Source of the DNA: Siphonodentalium dalli
Taxonomy: Eukaryota; Mollusca; Scaphopoda; Gadilida; Siphonodentaliidae
Reading direction: 5' to 3'
Assembly: GCA_032622095.1 (NCBI GenBank)
Contig: CP136068.1
Coordinates: forward strand, 60,100,025 to 60,164,024
DNA: 64,000 nt
The position numbers and the translations under genes were made by a program. Under the pieces are notes generated by a model. That model saw only the letters and a list, made by a program, of their open reading frames with translations. It did no database searches and had not been told where the DNA came from. How positions within the stretch are numbered: position 1 is the first letter of the stretch; every line of letters begins with the position of its first letter. Positions 20,926 to 31,590 of the stretch are shown one piece after another.

Positions 20926-22485
20926 GTACCCATAATGCCGATGTCCAGATCAACCATTATTCTGTCCATCTATCTGTCCATCTGACTGATCGTGTTCATA
21001 TTTTATGTGCAGGTTTATGATCACACACCCCTCACCTGTATAGTTTTTGGTATTGATTGGTTGATCAGTTTAGAAAAGTTTTAACCCTTCACACGTATGC
21101 TATCCGATGTAATAAGCCAAACACTATTCTCACAGATATCTGCGGCATGTTTCTTACCTAGGTTTTTCTTAGCACGTTCTTCATCTGTATGGATCTTTTT
21201 ATTGATTAACTCTTTCATCCCTGAATATACAGATATATATGTCCCAGAACCCTGGATTATCAGCTTGCTTATTATAAAGTAAAATTATGTATCCCTGATG
21301 TATTGCTGCAACACTACCTTTAGAGTGATGTCGGGTATGGTAAACTGCATGTTTTATGATCGTTAACAAGCGACTTTCAATTTGTGTTATATACCAGTTA
21401 GGGGCGTCACATCTAAATGATATATCAGGTGTGTGCAGGTGAGAACCGAGTAGGGACATTGAACCCCAAATTCCCCAGTATATGCTATAGTTGCATGTAT
21501 CACCTGTATCTGGGATATCAACTTCGCATATCAATGTTTTCCACAAATAAATTACATACATTTATGTGTCATTCTTTGTAAGTGTGGTGTATAAATGTGG
21601 TTGTGCATATGACACCCTGCATGGTTTCAAATGTTTTACCAATCGGTTCATTGAACAAAATTTCTTTATCAAAGGCAAGAGCAGACTAGTACTAACATAG
21701 CTAGTATGCACACAAAACGCTATTTGACCGAAACAGACATATATTCCCACATTTAGCAATTTTATACCAACATGGATTTACTTGTCAGTAAGATGAGGAA
21801 TTATGAGTAACATTCCAAATAAAACAACTGACAATGTCCTGATCGGATTCCCAAAATGATTATGAATGTCGATGTCATGTTTATAATATGCACGTGCAGC
21901 TATTATTATTAAAGTCGCGCCGTTGTGCGGCACGGTGATTTTCGTAACATTGCGTCGAAAATAGGAGACATTAGACGGATACCACAAATAAAACATCGTT
22001 GGAAAGGTCAAAGTTATCTTCTTTATTTCATAAACGTAATCATAATAATGTTATCGATATCTGTTTGTGATAAACAATAATCAAAATCGAAATGTGACTC
22101 AAAACACCACACCTATCGGCAGTATTGCGTCATCGATTTTTAGAAAACCCCAAAATTGTAATCGTGACGTCATACAGGAGCTGTCTATAATAATTAATTA
22201 GGCCCAGAAATTCTTTTAATGTCGCACATGCTAGGTATTCGTGAGCACCAATAAATTAGTATTGATACCGAATATCACCCAAAGGATATACAAGTCGCTA
22301 ACCAATAAAATCATTTGTAAATCTCTGGAAATATTGTATTATTCCCGACATTTGCGCTCTGCCCGCTAAAGCGGGCTGCCGGGATGAATGTAAATTACGT
22401 TGTGCCCGCTTTAGCGGGCTGCCGGGTTGAAAGAGTTAATTAACCCTTTTACTCTTGAACCAGATTTATTAATGAACACTCTATA
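20926..22485 (+). repeat. Family I unit split by a piggyBac-like insertion
   Basis: I-type sequence (GTGTACCCATAATGCCGATG, GATCACACACCCCTCACC) runs to ATTGA at 21205. After the insertion it resumes at 22440 as TTAACCCTTTTACTCTTGAA. The uninterrupted order, TTGATTAATTAATCCTTTTA, is seen at about 18828-18850. Confidence 0.65.
21206..22439. mobile_element. piggyBac-like non-autonomous transposon, ~1.23 kb
   Basis: TTAA lies at 21206-21209 and 22436-22439. The ends CTCTTTCATCCCTG and GGGTTGAAAGAG are inverted, with ends similar in style to the MITEs at 1811 and 3244. Near the right end GCCCGCTAAAGCGGGCTGCC (22358-22377) and GCCCGCTTTAGCGGGCTGCC (22404-22423) are direct copies of a perfect 16-base palindrome, probably subterminal repeats. 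The minus-strand frames inside (77, 65 and 120 codons) resemble no transposase that I can recognise. Confidence 0.75.
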
Positions 22486-22489
22486 ATAC

Positions 22490-22821
22490 ACATCTATATC
22501 TATATTTGAGAATAGCTGTCTGTCTGTCTGTTTGTGTTCTATAGAAATTCACAGGGGACTATCTAGACGGCACCAAAGGGGTCTACTAGGGGTAACTTTT
22601 TACGAGAAAGATAATGGTGAAGGTTAGGATTTTCTAAAGTGACGCCGTTGTTGTCAGGGGCAGAAAAGGGGCAGGGGCAGAACAAAAATTTGTCGCCGAT
22701 TGCCAAGAAACTTATATATAAAATCATCCCCATGATATAAGGTATCTGATGGTGTGGTTTAAATATGTCAAGAGTGGCGCCATTCCAGTCAGGGATGCAC
22801 AGAAGGGGAAAGGGACACCAA
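22490..22821 (+). repeat. Degenerate tandem repeat left of the gap
   Basis: After TCTATATTTGAGAATAGCTG and GTCTGTCTGTCTG the words GTCAGGGGCAGAAAAGGGGC and GTCAGGGATGCACAGAAGGG occur about 130 bases apart, so at least two units of a family-A-like array are cut by the gap. Tandem structure here is a likely cause of the assembly break. Confidence 0.45.
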
Positions 22822-22921
22822 NNNNNNNNNNNNNNNNNNNNNNNNNNNNNNNNNNNNNNNNNNNNNNNNNNNNNNNNNNNNNNNNNNNNNNNNNNNNNNN
22901 NNNNNNNNNNNNNNNNNNNNN
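22822..22921. other. Assembly gap of 100 N
   Basis: Exactly 100 N, the conventional size for a gap of unknown length. It lies in the CerS intron from which an exon is missing, and the sequence on its right looks like a different gene. Confidence 0.98.
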
Positions 22922-22982
22922 CTTACAATCGAATATACATATATATGTATGCGCCGAATTGTTACTGGCCTTGTCCGTTTAG

Positions 22983-23398
22983 ATGTTGGAGGATTTGGCC
23001 AACCTAATTGGGGAGATCAGGACACAAAACCTCAGTGGTGGCACGAGGCGATAAGTTGGACCAAAAACGGTGTTAAGTCCGGCGTAACAGTCCCGGAGCT
23101 CAGAGCATATCATTACCATGGACACGAGTTAGTACGAGAAACCATTGCATCACCAGAATCGGACTTAACAACCAAGTTAGACGTTATGACAATCGTGGAT
23201 CAAGATGAGTCAAGCGAAAGAGTGGAAATGGACAATGCAATTGGACAATTGGACATCACAGTTGATGCCGACCAAGAAGACGACTGCGACATACATGGGC
23301 GCATGGAAGATTTCACACCCACCACGATCACGCCCGCCACAACCAAGCAATCGACGCCAACGAAAGCCGAGAATTCATTATACGCCAAACTGATATAA
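22983..23398 (+). CDS. Terminal coding exon of an unidentified protein
   Basis: An open frame runs to a TAA at 23396-23398. It could start at ATG 22949 (149 codons) or, as I prefer, at an acceptor CCGTTTAG (AG at 22981-22982) because upstream residues look random. Near the start stands GDQDTKPQWWHEAISWTKNG, followed by VPELRAYHYHGHELV. The K-P-x-W-W ... I-x-W ... L-R ... H-G-x-E order is reminiscent of the DNA-binding region of the NRF1/Ewg/P3A2 family, but weakly. The rest is acidic (DADQEDDCD) and then threonine/proline-rich, as in activation tails. ATTAAA at about 23466 could be its poly(A) signal. Codon usage is markedly less AT-rich than the intron around it. It could be a retrocopy, a nested gene, part of a mobile element, or a contig misplaced at the gap. 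Confidence 0.55.
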
Positions 23399-23399
23399 T

Positions 23400-23945
23400 T
23401 ATAAAACAATTCATGTATTATTATTAGCCATGCATTATACATAACTATCGCATTCATAATTATCATTAAATAATGTATAAAGAAAGTGGTTCTTCTCAAT
23501 CAACAACACATTACCGACATGGCTCCCGGATTGTTTTATTTGTTTTATTATATTATTTTGAAAAAATAATTTGAAATAATATAATAAAATAACAAAATAA
23601 TGTTCCCGGACACCTTATCACAGAACTGTCAAGCCTCTAGTTAATTTCCTACCAGTACATACAGCCCTGAATTATTGGCCAAACCGCGGCGATCCCATTT
23701 GGGCGTAATTTGAACTGGAGCGCACAAATGGGTAATTGGATACTGTCCGCAACTGAGTAAAGTACCAACGCCGGTATGAGTGATTCATTGTACACAAGGC
23801 GCGTAACGCTCGATTAGGCGCTTTTGGGAAATTTACATACCTCCCCCCACTCCAAACCCTGACTCTAAAAACTTTTTATCAGAAGAAGTTAATTTCTTAC
23901 TGTTTCATGACTATATAAAGCAAAATAAGCAATAAAAACCATACA
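23400..23945. other. 3' flank of the orphan exon, no further gene
   Basis: An inverted AT-rich repeat lies at 23534-23600: TTATTATATTATTTTGAAAA faces its complement. 23640-23830 is CG-richer unique sequence without a gene that I can support. Confidence 0.4.
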
Positions 23946-24706
23946 ATGATTTTTTTGACATGTAGGTGCTGGGTGGGTGGGGGCGAATATCCAAGCCTGG
24001 ACATTTGAAAAAAATTAAAATAAATTGAATTTAAAAATAAATAAAAATTCTGGCCATTACAGGAACAAACAATCAAATGCGTGAACAAAAAAGTTTGTCA
24101 CTTTAAAAAAAAAAAAAAATTAAAAAAAAAAATTCTGGCCATATCAGGACCAAACGATATCAAATGAGTGAAAATATTTTTTAGTCGTACATGTGGGGAG
24201 AAGATGTCCAGGGGGAGATATCCTGTTACACCGGGTCAAAAATGTGCGGGGAGGGGGGGGGGGGGCAGGAACATAAATTTTTCCCTCCATAGTAATTTTT
24301 GAAATGTCTTCTTTTCAATAACCATCAGGCCTATTTGGCTTATTTTTGTACGGAGGGTCCTTGGGTGACTAAGATTAAAATTTGTTCAAATGGGATCCCC
24401 CGGTTATATTAGGACAAAGTCAAGGACATTAACTCTTTCCCTTCATAGGGCATTTTAGCTTACATATGGTATGAAGGGTCCTTGTGTGACTCGGATTCAG
24501 ATTTGTTCTAATGAGGTGACACGATCAAATATGGTCGGAGCCAGGGACATAACCTTTTCCCTCCATAGTAATTCTTAAAATATCTACTTCTCCAGAACCT
24601 CAAGACAAGGATTCAGATTTGTTTGAATGGGGATACCAGGTGAAATAGGGCAGGAGCAAGGGACATATCCCTTTCGGTAGGGCTCCGTCCCTATGTCTGT
24701 TTTGTT

Positions 24707-24707
<1 letters not shown>
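23946..24707 (+). repeat. AT-rich and G-rich filler, then D cores
   Basis: GGTGGGTGGGGGCGAATATCC and its relative near 24190 are two copies of a 230-bp unit. From 24270, three or four D cores follow with CCCTCCATAGTAATTCTTAA, TTCAGATTTGTT and GGGTCCTTG words. Confidence 0.5.

Positions 24708-24765
<58 letters not shown>
24708..24765. repeat. 58-base poly-C tract
   Basis: An uninterrupted C run between TTTGTTT and GACGTTCTG. It abuts the family N head, where AAGGGGGACTATAG follows, so C5/G5 arms of that head's hairpin may have been its seed. Its length may be uncertain in the assembly. Confidence 0.9.
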
Positions 24766-24766
<1 letters not shown>

Positions 24767-24972
24767 ACGTTCTGAAAGAAAAGGGGGACTATAGAAACGG
24801 GCTCTGTCCGTCTGTCCGTCTGTCCATCCATCCGTTCATCACACTTTTGAGTACCTTCATGGTGTAATCATCTCCTCCTACAGATTTCATCCCAGAGATT
24901 TCAAACTTCAGAATATTGTTGCCCATATATTGAAGACGTGCAACATGTTTATAGATGACGGATTTCTTTTTT
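24766..24972 (+). repeat. Family N head and one core
   Basis: AAAGGGGGACTATAGAAACG is followed by CTGTCCGTCTGTCCGTCTGT and then GTACCTTCATGGTGTAATCA, CTCCTCCTACAGATTTCATC and AATATTGTTGCCCATATATT, which recur at 26000-26300. Confidence 0.6.
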
Positions 24973-25680
24973 ATGTTTACCCATACCATGTATGGTAAAC
25001 ATAGTGTCGTTGTCCGGATTGACCACTCGTCGTGTGTCCGTCCGTCCGTCTGTCCGTCTGTCTGTCTGTCCGTCCGTCTGTCTGTCCGTCCGTAGACACT
25101 TTACGTGTAATGCGATAACTCAAACTTTTTTTACCTGATCAAAACCAAAATTTGTATATGGGGTTTTCAGCCCAAAATACAGATCGAGTTCGAATATGGG
25201 TTTGATCCGACTTTTTTTTACAGAGTTGTGGCCCTTTTTTTACTTAGAATTCACACATTCTGCCATAACTCAAACATTTTTTATCTGATCGGAACCAAAT
25301 TTGGTATGTGAGTTTCTCGGCCCAAAATACAGATTGAGTTCGAATATGGGTTTGATCCGAGTTTTTTTTACGGAGTTATGGCACTTTTTCGAATTAGAAT
25401 TCATTAATTCTGCCATAACTCTAACATTTTTTATCTGATTGGAACCAAATTTGGTGTATGAGTTTCTCAGACCAACATACAGATTGAGTTCGAATATGGG
25501 TTTGATCGGATTTTTAATGGAGTTATGGTCCTTTGACATATAATTCACACATACATGTACTTCGATAAATCAACCATTTTACATCTGATAGGAACCAAAT
25601 TTGGTATGTGAGTTTCTCAACTCAAAATACAGAACGAGTTTGAATATCGGTTAGATAAATAATTATATTATTTTGATATC
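24973..25680 (+). repeat. Family H element, head and four cores
   Basis: The head ATGTTTACCCATACCATGTA pairs with ATGGTAAACAT. A long CCGTCCGTCTGTCTGTCC tract follows. Cores with CAGATYGAGTTCGAATATGG occur at about 25189, 25340 and 25492, a spacing of about 151 bp. Each contains ATCGGAACCAAATTTGGT or a close variant and ends GAGTTATGGCNCTTT. Confidence 0.8.
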
Positions 25681-25762
25681 TCACATGGCAATTTGCAACA
25701 ACATGAATAGAACTGCTTACACTATGGTAGTGGTGACAGGCTCTAGAGTTAAGATGTTATAT

Positions 25763-25957
25763 TAACCCTTCTATATTGACGCATACATTCCAATAATTTG
25801 TGTTATTACTGGTTATTATGTACATTTGTCATATACTACTTTAGATCATAACAGTATACTCTATAATTCAACATTAAACGATTATGATTCTGATCATAAC
25901 AATTTATTATCGCCAAGGGATGGGTTAAACATCTGCCGATCGTGATCGGCCTCTCGT
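25763..25957 (+). mobile_element. Family C element (Helentron-like)
   Basis: Same sequence as 20692-20925 from ATTCCAATAATTTGTG onward. It ends with GCCGATCGTGATCGGC and CTCTCGT at about 25956, followed by TTTTTATGG. Confidence 0.6.
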
Positions 25958-26438
25958 TTTTATGGAGTTATTAACCGTTTTCGACTTTTTTTATAATTTT
26001 CAGTATGAGGGTACCTTCATGGTGTAATCAACTCCTCCTACAGTTTTCATTCTAGAGATTTGAAACTTCAGAATATTGTTGCCCATATATGGAAGATGTA
26101 TATAGATATATATAGATTTTTTTATAACTTTTTGTCTGTAATATCTTAATGCATACCATACTGCTGTGAACTGCGATAAGACTGTGATAAAAAAAGAAAT
26201 TTGACAGAGTTATTAACCCTTTTCGACTTAGAAAATTTCAACATTTTTTATAATTTTCTGTATGAGGGTACCTTCATGGTGTAATCAACTCCTCCTACAG
26301 TTTTGATCGTAGATATTTGAATTTGTGATGTGCAGAAGAATATTGTGGAAAAATTATTTTTTGACAGAGTTATTAACCATTTTCGACTTTCGAAAAATTT
26401 CAACATTGGGGGACACTGTGGTCAGCTGACCTTTTATT
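25958..26438 (+). repeat. Family N cores with 3' palindrome
   Basis: Three cores carry GAGTTATTAACCNTTTTCGAC and GGGTACCTTCATGGTGTAAT. The end is GGGGGACACTGTGGTCAGCT: GGTCAGCTGACC (26420-26431) is a perfect palindrome followed by TTTTATT. The same end, slightly decayed, stands at 41210-41227. Confidence 0.6.
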
Positions 26439-26580
26439 TTTTATGCAATCGTTATGGAATCTGATGATATCTGATTTTCACAATCAGGAATGCTTTCCGA
26501 TAGGGCTTTTTGCCATTGTTCACAGAATATTCATTCAAATAGTTGAAAACTGTCTAACTGATGACAATTTTTCTTTGCAG

Positions 26581-26743
26581 AGTGATATATTCAACACTGT
26601 TCCAAGCTCATACCATTGTTGGTTGGGGAACACCATACTATCTATTCAACTTTTTACTCCTATCACTGCAGTTCCTCCATATAATATGGACATACTTTAT
26701 CGTGAAGTACATCATCCAAGCTATAACAAGTGATGGATCAAAG
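26581..26743 (+). CDS. Ceramide synthase, exon with last membrane segment
   Basis: Acceptor TTTTTCTTTGCAG (AG 26579-26580) and donor GTGAGA (26744) bound an exon of 163 bases. It starts in phase 2 (one base completes a codon) and ends in phase 0, joining in frame to 35651. The protein is VIYSTLFQAHTIVGWG, then PYYLFNFLLLSLQFLHIIW and TYFIVKYIIQAITSDGSK. The L-Q-x-L-H-x-x-W pattern in a long hydrophobic helix is characteristic of the last TLC membrane segment of CerS. The preceding residues fall in the loop between the last two membrane segments, which is known to influence acyl-chain choice. The phase mismatch with the exon at 19553 requires an intervening exon of length 2 modulo 3, not visible here. 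Confidence 0.93.
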
Positions 26744-26799
26744 GTGAGACCCCCATTCATTCATAGCTCACTTCAAACTGCTCTATTCTATTGAAATCA

Positions 26800-27230
26800 C
26801 TGAATTGAAACCAAGAGTCATATTATTAAACCATAACTCATAATTCCATTTCCATTTGCATGTATTCAAAACAGAATAGAAAAATGAGGAAGTTATAATG
26901 TTTTGGAATGTTTGTTATTGGACAGGACAGAATTACTGTCACATAAAATGCTTTACTTACCACACCAAACGCAACAAAATTATGATAATTGGGTGAACTC
27001 AATTAGAATAAGCAAAGATGTGATTTAAATATTGCACTTTCGGAGGCAAGTTATATAAGAATGAAGTTCACGCATTGAACGGCAGGCTCAAAGTAGCAAC
27101 CACACTAAATATAGCTGGGACTACATACAAGTAGTGCTGGGTGTAGTGTCTACCATATCGAATGTATGCACTCTATTAAAGAGAAATAGGGGGACAGCTC
27201 TCAGTTCTAAAAATAGGATGTTTTCTGTTT
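26800..27230. other. Intron, nothing recognised
   Basis: Unique AT-rich sequence without repeats of the listed families and without an open frame worth noting. Confidence 0.4.
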
Positions 27231-27620
27231 TTAGCTCACATGAGACGAAGTCTCTGGTGGAGCTATAGCATTCACTCCTTGTCCGTCCATCTGTCAAGAA
27301 TCATCTTCTTCTCGAGAACCATAAGACCGAATCGGTTCATATTTGGTGTGGACGTTCCCTAGGTGACTCACATTCAGATTTGTTCAAATGAGGTCACCAG
27401 GTCAAATAGTTGCGAAGCTAGGACCATAACTCTTTCCCACCATAGTAATTCTTAAAATGACTTCTTCTCAAGTTCCATCGAGGCGAATGGGTTCATATTT
27501 GGTATAAAGGGTCCATGGGTGACTGTGATTCAGATTTGTTCAAATGAGGTCACTGGGTCGAATGTGGGCAGAGCCAGTGACTTAACTCCAGGGTACATCA
27601 ACTCATCCCACAAAATTTAG
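27231..27620 (+). repeat. Family D element, head and two cores
   Basis: The head TTTTTAGCTCACATGAGACG plus AAGTCTCTGGTGGAGCTATAG and GTCCGTCCATCTGTC precedes two cores. A perfect AGGTCACCAGGTCA lies at about 27389-27402. Confidence 0.75.
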
Positions 27621-27764
27621 TTGAAATCGGTCCAGGGGACTGGGAGAAAATCCTTGCCAATTGCCAATTGAGGGAGTCAAAGGTACTCCTATTACAAATG
27701 TTTTTCTTTCACATTCCTAATGCCACAATATTATTTGAGAAATCATCTCTCACTAATTTAAGAA

Positions 27765-28738
27765 ATATTTTTTTTTTATTAAATAAAATTAAAAAAAAAT
27801 CATTAAAATTTTGAAGAACTTATGACATTACATCTTCGGGAGGGGAGGGGAGGTACCTCTAGTCACTCCACTAAATTTGTTTGAAATCAGGGGTTTGGGA
27901 GAAAGCACGAACAGACAGATGTACAGAAATGTTCAGTAAGTTACTTTGATATCCTTGTATTCCCACTACAGCAAGCCACCCATGTATTCTGATGGACACA
28001 TGTTTATAAAACAGTGCCAGATGGATAGATGACAACTGCTATGGCCATAGTACTCTCCATCCACAGAGTGTGTATATTCATCACACCAGTCGATACATAC
28101 TGTGAACATTTTAACAAAATGACAAATACCTTCTTTCAATATTATTATTATGTACTTGTAACTTTAGCACAAGTCACATAATGCGCACTTTGGTACTAGT
28201 GCCCATATTAATTGGAAATGTACATTTGTGTCACAGTATAATTTATCCCTCGTTCACCTGCCGTGTATAAGTTATTTGACATGTATATAGAATATTGTTA
28301 TGTGTATATCTATACATCCAAAACCTTTATATATACGTTTAGCCTGTAGATATGTTTGTAACTCTTCATGATATTGGAGGAAATTAAAGTATAATAATAT
28401 TTAATTATGCTACCCCCACACGGCAGGCTAGCATCACCAAATACACCCTCTGATGACCTCATTCGGCTTAGGCCTCATCTTCTGGGAAGTATCTAGAGTC
28501 TCAAATTGACATTTTTAGCTGCTTTTTTTCTTCTGTTCAGATTCTATATCCCCTAATTTGCAGAAGATAAAATGCATAATTGAGGTGCCCAATGGGTGCG
28601 CATACGTCACCAACTTCTGCTGGAGAATTTCTATCTGTCCCTAGGTCTCCCATTGCAGTTGAGGATTAAGTAAAATTAGGTTCCCAGATTGTGAATTTGG
28701 TGATGCTATCCCACCTTACAGAATAGCATCAACTCTTG
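27765..28738 (+). repeat. Duplicate of 6785-7680, with a 325-bp difference
   Basis: 27770-28075 matches 6790-7165 and 28405-28738 matches the F element at 7345-7675 nearly base for base. Between them, 28080-28403 is unrelated to the first copy. The F portion ends GATAGCATC-like hairpin sequence and AACTCTTGTT. Confidence 0.65.
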
Positions 28739-29407
28739 TTTTTAAATATAATTCATCCAAGCCAGTATGACTCAAACATTTTTCATCTGATCGACACCAA
28801 ATTTGGTATATGAATTTCTGACCCCTAAATACAGATCAAGTTCGAATATGGGTTTGATCCGATATATTTTAACAGAGTTATGACCCTTTATAATTCAAAC
28901 TTGTTTGCACTATGAAAGTTTTAAGAGAAGATTACCCCACTGAGCACTGTGATATTGAATGAGACAATATACCAGTATGGACACCTGATACCACTGGTGC
29001 CTTGCAGACCTGTTTATTATCTGTCAAACTGTGACTGATGACTCTTTATATCAGTTTAGAAATTATTAACACTTTGCATCTGCACATAGGCATGAGCTAT
29101 GCGATGCTAGCTGTAACCAAAGTCTTTTTTGTCCGATTGTGTTCATATTTGATATGTAGGTTTATGATGACACACCCCTCACCTGTATAGTTTTTGGTAT
29201 CGATTGGTTGATTTGATTAGAAATAATTAACCATTTTACAGACTGCCATCCAAAGCAATAAGTAAAATATGTTTCTTCTGATTTACCTCATATTTCTTAT
29301 GGTACCTAGGTTTTCCATAGCACTATCTTCATCTGTATGAATTTTGGTTTTAATTAATTAACCCATATACTCTTGAACCAGGGTTATTAATGAACACTAT
29401 TTGATAG
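28739..29407 (+). repeat. H-like and I-like cores
   Basis: CAACACCAAATTTGGT-type and TTCGAATATGGGTTTGATCC words mark an H core at 28770-28890. GATTGTGTTCATATTTGATA and GATGACACACCCCTCACC mark I units at 29100-29390. Confidence 0.5.
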
Positions 29408-29800
29408 TTTTTATCTCACCTGAGACGAAGTCTCCGGTGGAGTTATAGTCATCACTCCTCGTCCATCGTCTGTCCATCCGTCCGTAAACAATTCTTTAAA
29501 CTTCTTCTCCTCTGGACCCATAAGACCGAATGGGTTCATATTTGGTGTGGATGTTCCCTAGGTGACTCACATTCAGATTTGTTCAAATGCGGTCACTGGG
29601 TCAATTAGTTGTGAAGCCAGGGCCATAACTCTTTCCCTCCATAGTGATTCTTTTAAATATCTTCTTCTCAAATACCATCAGGCCAAATGGGTTCATATTT
29701 GGTATGAAGGATCCTTGGGTGACTGGGGTTCAGATTTGTTAAAATGAGGTCACTGGGTAAAATGTGGGCAGGCCAGGGACATAACTCCAAAAAATATTTA
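29408..29800 (+). repeat. Family D element, head and two cores
   Basis: TTTTTATCTCACCTGAGACG and AAGTCTCCGGTGGAGTTATAG are followed by GTCCATCCGTCCG and two cores. A (TA)n run follows at 29838-29857. Confidence 0.75.
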
Positions 29801-29959
29801 AATTTTTGTTGTTGTATTAAACTCCATGGTCAATTATATATATATATATATATATTGTGCCCCTGGCCCTTTACTCAAGTTCACTGCTTCTGCCACCCTG
29901 GTCCCAAAAATAATATTTACTCAAATTCTGAACAGAGAATCATTAGTAAGAACCATTTA

Positions 29960-30535
29960 CTTTGGCTCTAACTGTATGCAGGGTATGCCTACACATGTCA
30001 AGTGAAATCTGACATTTTTATATACATTCCCTGGAGATCTGCTAGAGGTCATTAATTCCCAATTACAACACCAATCTATCATATGTATTGTTCACATTTT
30101 TCAACAGGACATTTAACACATTTATCAGGGTCACCTGGTCAAGTAGGTGCAAGGCCACTGGCCAGTACATTACTCTTTCTCTCCATAGTAATTCATGATA
30201 TGTCTTCTATGCAAGAATCAAATGGCCTATTTGCTTATATTTGGTATGAAATTACCTTGGGTGACAGATTTGTGAAAATGTGATCACAAAGTTGAATAAG
30301 GGCAGAGCCAGAGACATAACTATTTCACCACATAGTAATTCTTAAAATATGTCTGCAAGAGCCAAGAACTAGTTGGCTTATTTAGCATGGAATGTTCTTG
30401 TTTGACTGCAATTCAGATTTTTTTTAATGGGGTCACCTGGTCAAATAGGGGCCAAGCGAAGGACAGTTTCCCTCTTAATATGCTTCCTTCACAAGGACCA
30501 TCAGGTCTATTTTACTGATATTTAGTATGAAGGGT
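29960..30535 (+). repeat. D-type cores, matched at 39950-40440
   Basis: GGGTCACCTGGTCAAGTAGG, CATAGTAATTCATGATATG, CTTATATTTGGTATGAAATT and the following text recur in the same order at 39960-40440. Confidence 0.6.
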
Positions 30536-31110
30536 TTTTAGCTCACCTGAGACAAAGTCTCCGGTGGAGCTATAGTCATCACTCCTCGTCCGTCGTCCGT
30601 CCGTCCGTCTGTCCGTCTGTCCGTCTGTCCGTCTGTCCGTCAACTTTTTTAAAAACATCTTCTCCTCTTAAACCATCATACCGAATTGGTTCATATTTGG
30701 TGTGTATGTTCCCTAGGTGACTCTCATTCAGATTTGTTCAAATGAGGTCACTGGGTCAAATAGTTGCGAAACAAGGGCCATAACTCTATTCCTCCATAGT
30801 AATTCTTACAACAACTTCTTGTCCATAACCATTGGGCCAATTTAGCTAATATTTGGTATGGAGAGTCCTTGGGTGACTGGTGTTCAGATTTGTTCAAATG
30901 AGGTCACCCGGTCAATTAGTTGAGAAACCAGGGCCATAACTCATAGTGATTCTTACAATGACTTCTTCTAAAAAAATATTGGGCCGATTTAGCTTATATT
31001 TGGTACAGAGATACCTTGGGTGACTGGGGTTCATATTTGTTCAAATGGGGTCACTGGGTCAAATAGGGGCAGAGCCAGGGACATAACTTTAAAAACAAAA
31101 AATTTAATTT
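30536..31110 (+). repeat. Family D element, best head and three cores
   Basis: The head AGCTCACCTGAGACAAAGTC, CGGTGGAGCTATAG and CGTCCGTCCGTCCGTCTGTC is followed by three cores of about 150 bp. RGGTCANNNGGTCA direct repeats occur at about 30746, 30903 and 31037. Confidence 0.8.
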
Positions 31111-31139
31111 TTGCATTTTGACCTTTAATTTTTGTTTAG

Positions 31140-31590
31140 GACACATCACAGCCTCATATTTTTTACCTAGATTTTTCTTAGCATGTTCTTCATCTGTATG
31201 GATTTTGGTATTGTTTATTTAACCCCTTCCACTCTTGTTTTAATATAGAATTCATCCAAGACAGGATTACTCAAACTTTTTCATCTGATCAACACCAAAT
31301 TTGGTATATGAATTTTTGACACTTATATACAGATCAAGTTACAGATATATTTTAACAGAGTTATGGCCCTTTATAATTCACACCCCTTTGCTATGCACTA
31401 TTAATTTTTAAGAGGACACTCTAGCCTGTATTATTGAAAAAGCCAATGTATCATAGTGTGGTCACCCGATCCTCTTGCTGAATACTGCTTGCTTCAGACC
31501 AGTTTACCATCTGTCATTACAAGACATGACATTAGCCAAACAACTACCAGAGTCTACAAGGAATAGTTCATTTCTCCAAGCCTGGACATA
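31140..31590 (+). repeat. I-like and H-like remnants
   Basis: TTCTTCATCTGTATGGATTTTG and CACCAAATTTGGTATATG words are present; the order resembles 28739-29407. No gene is visible. Confidence 0.4.

Noticed and set aside
24708-24765. Poly-C tract as a G-quadruplex or i-motif regulator
   Set aside because: Its length may be an assembly artefact and no promoter is nearby.
26443-26733. Open frame with ECFPIGLFAIVHRIF, superficially like the missing CerS segment
   Set aside because: It runs on in the wrong frame through the CerS exon at 26581, lacks splice sites, and would leave an intron of under 80 bases.
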